A stretch of 64,000 bases of DNA from Phaeobacter piscinae (lineage in GTDB: Bacteria > Pseudomonadota > Alphaproteobacteria > Rhodobacterales > Rhodobacteraceae). Where the stretch lies: assembly GCF_002407245.1 (NCBI RefSeq), contig NZ_CP010681.1, positions 372,001-436,000 of the forward strand. Reading direction: 5' to 3'. Positions 63,051-64,000 of this stretch are shown in pieces (the stretch's first letter is position 1; every line of letters begins with the position of its first letter). The notes under the pieces are model-generated. The model ran no database searches. It had not been told where the DNA came from and worked only from the letters and a program-made list of their open reading frames with translations. A program made the translations under genes and the position numbers.

Positions 63051-64000
63051 ATGGCTCAAGACACATCGATGGAGGAATTCGAAGCCCTCCTGAACGAAAG
63101 CTTCGAAATGGACACCCCCGAAGAGGGTTCCGTTGTTAAAGGCAAGGTCATCGCGATCGAAGCGGGCCAGGCCATCATCGACGTCGGCTACAAAATGGAA
63201 GGCCGCGTTGAGCTTAAAGAATTCGCAAACCCTGGCGAAGCTCCCGAAATCTCTGTTGGCGACGAAGTAGAAGTCTACCTGCGCGCTGCTGAGAACGCCC
63301 GTGGCGAAGCTGTTATCTCCCGTGAGATGGCGCGCCGCGAAGAAGCATGGGATCGCCTGGAAAAAGCATACGCAGACGACCAGCGCGTCGAAGGTGCTAT
63401 CTTCGGTCGCGTCAAAGGCGGCTTCACTGTCGACCTGGGCGGCGCTGTTGCATTCCTGCCCGGTTCGCAGGTTGACGTTCGCCCCGTGCGCGACGCTGGC
63501 CCGCTGATGGGTCTGAAGCAGCCGTTCCAGATCCTGAAGATGGACCGTCGTCGTGGCAACATCGTTGTGTCCCGTCGTGCAATCCTCGAAGAGTCCCGCG
63601 CCGAACAGCGTGCCGAAGTCATTGGCAACCTGTCCGAAGGTCAGGCAGTGGATGGTGTGGTCAAGAACATCACCGAATACGGTGCGTTTGTTGACCTGGG
63701 CGGCGTTGACGGCCTGCTGCACGTCACCGACATGGCATGGCGCCGTGTGAACCACCCCTCCGAGATCCTGTCGATCGGCGAAACCGTCAAGGTTCAGGTC
63801 ATCAAGATCAACAAAGAGACTCACCGTATCTCCCTCGGCATGAAGCAGCTGCAGGAAGATCCGTGGGATCTGGTTGGCGCCAAATACCCGCTGTCCTCCG
63901 TGCACAAGGGTCGCGTCACCAACATCACCGATTACGGTGCATTTGTTGAGCTGGAGCCGGGCGTCGAAGGTCTGGTTCACGTCTCCGAGATGTCCTGGAC
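63051..64000 (+). CDS. rpsA: RpsA, 30S ribosomal protein S1 (5' part)
   Basis: The reading starting MAQDTSMEEFEALLNESFEM continues to the window end (about 316 codons) as successive S1 RNA-binding repeats, e.g. GSVVKGKVIAIEAGQAIIDV, GAIFGRVKGGFTVDLGGAVA, GVVKNITEYGAFVDLGGVDG and KGRVTNITDYGAFVELEPGV. S1 recruits mRNA to the 30S subunit. The gene is cut by the window edge. A long frame on the opposite strand (62970-63980) is its shadow. Confidence 0.96.
   Translation, partial: MAQDTSMEEFEALLNESFEMDTPEEGSVVKGKVIAIEAGQAIIDVGYKMEGRVELKEFANPGEAPEISVGDEVEVYLRAAENARGEAVISREMARREEAWDRLEKAYADDQRVEGAIFGRVKGGFTVDLGGAVAFLPGSQVDVRPVRDAGPLMGLKQPFQILKMDRRRGNIVVSRRAILEESRAEQRAEVIGNLSEGQAVDGVVKNITEYGAFVDLGGVDGLLHVTDMAWRRVNHPSEILSIGETVKVQVIKINKETHRISLGMKQLQEDPWDLVGAKYPLSSVHKGRVTNITDYGAFVELEPGVEGLVHVSEMSW

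Noticed and set aside
62970..63980. 336-codon open frame on the minus strand
   Set aside because: Antisense to rpsA; the plus-strand reading gives clean S1 repeats, merely truncated by the window edge.
1..64000. tRNA, rRNA, insertion sequences, CRISPR, prophage or attachment sites
   Set aside because: Scanned by eye on both strands; no cloverleaf, transposase, integrase or regular direct-repeat array was found.

Overview
The window looks like chromosomal DNA of a marine alphaproteobacterium of the Roseobacter group (Rhodobacteraceae). The evidence is gene content and order: a C-P lyase operon with a DUF1045 gene, fabI-fabB-fabA next to an irr-type fur gene, phoH-ybeY-corC-lnt-metK with a SAM/SAH-type riboswitch before metK, and aroA-cmk-rpsA. 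Coding density is high, most start sites have clear Shine-Dalgarno (SD) sequences, and many neighbours overlap by ATGA. I saw no rRNA, tRNA, insertion sequence, prophage or CRISPR array.

Layout. 1-6511: carbon-phosphorus lyase genes phnH-I-J-K-L-N, a convergent DUF1045 2H-phosphoesterase gene, then phnM, closed by a strong terminator. 6586-13129 (minus): a tightly coupled seven-gene glycan cluster (two MurG/COG4671-like and two GT4 glycosyltransferases, histidine phosphatase, polysaccharide deacetylase, small methyltransferase). 13571-15913: a large MscS-type channel. 15918-23238 (minus): a peptide-type ABC importer with a CaiB/BaiF CoA transferase of unusual domain order. 23515-30036: a paralogue of the small methyltransferase, a GST, a TetR regulator, a fused indolepyruvate:ferredoxin oxidoreductase with a divergent Lrp regulator, and a DUF3307 membrane protein. 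30280-33288: a very unusual ABC-exporter-like protein whose ATPase motifs are nearly all lost and which carries a C-terminal cyclic-nucleotide-binding domain. Its start codon appears to be ATA.

33359-42989 is catabolic: FAH-family hydrolase, enolase-superfamily enzyme, zinc alcohol dehydrogenase, pcaB and pcaD (without pcaC, pcaH or pcaG between them), an EEP-family nuclease/phosphatase, a threonine-dehydratase-like PLP enzyme, an alpha/beta hydrolase and a haloacid dehalogenase. 43177-48074 holds an FKBP, a nitronate monooxygenase, the unsaturated fatty acid genes fabA-fabB-fabI and irr. 48081-50820 holds a LysR regulator, a PhyH-type dioxygenase and a GT-A-like protein.

50964-64000 is mostly housekeeping: miaB, an OmpA protein and a small lipoprotein that share an undescribed-looking Cys/Trp motif, phoH, ybeY, corC-like, lnt, riboswitch plus metK, a ClpP-fold periplasmic protein, trmB, aroA, cmk and the 5' part of rpsA, which runs off the end.

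The best candidates for something new are the catalytically dead, cNMP-domain ABC protein at 30280-33288, the glycan cluster at 6586-13129, and the paired motif shared by the two envelope proteins at 52492-53372.
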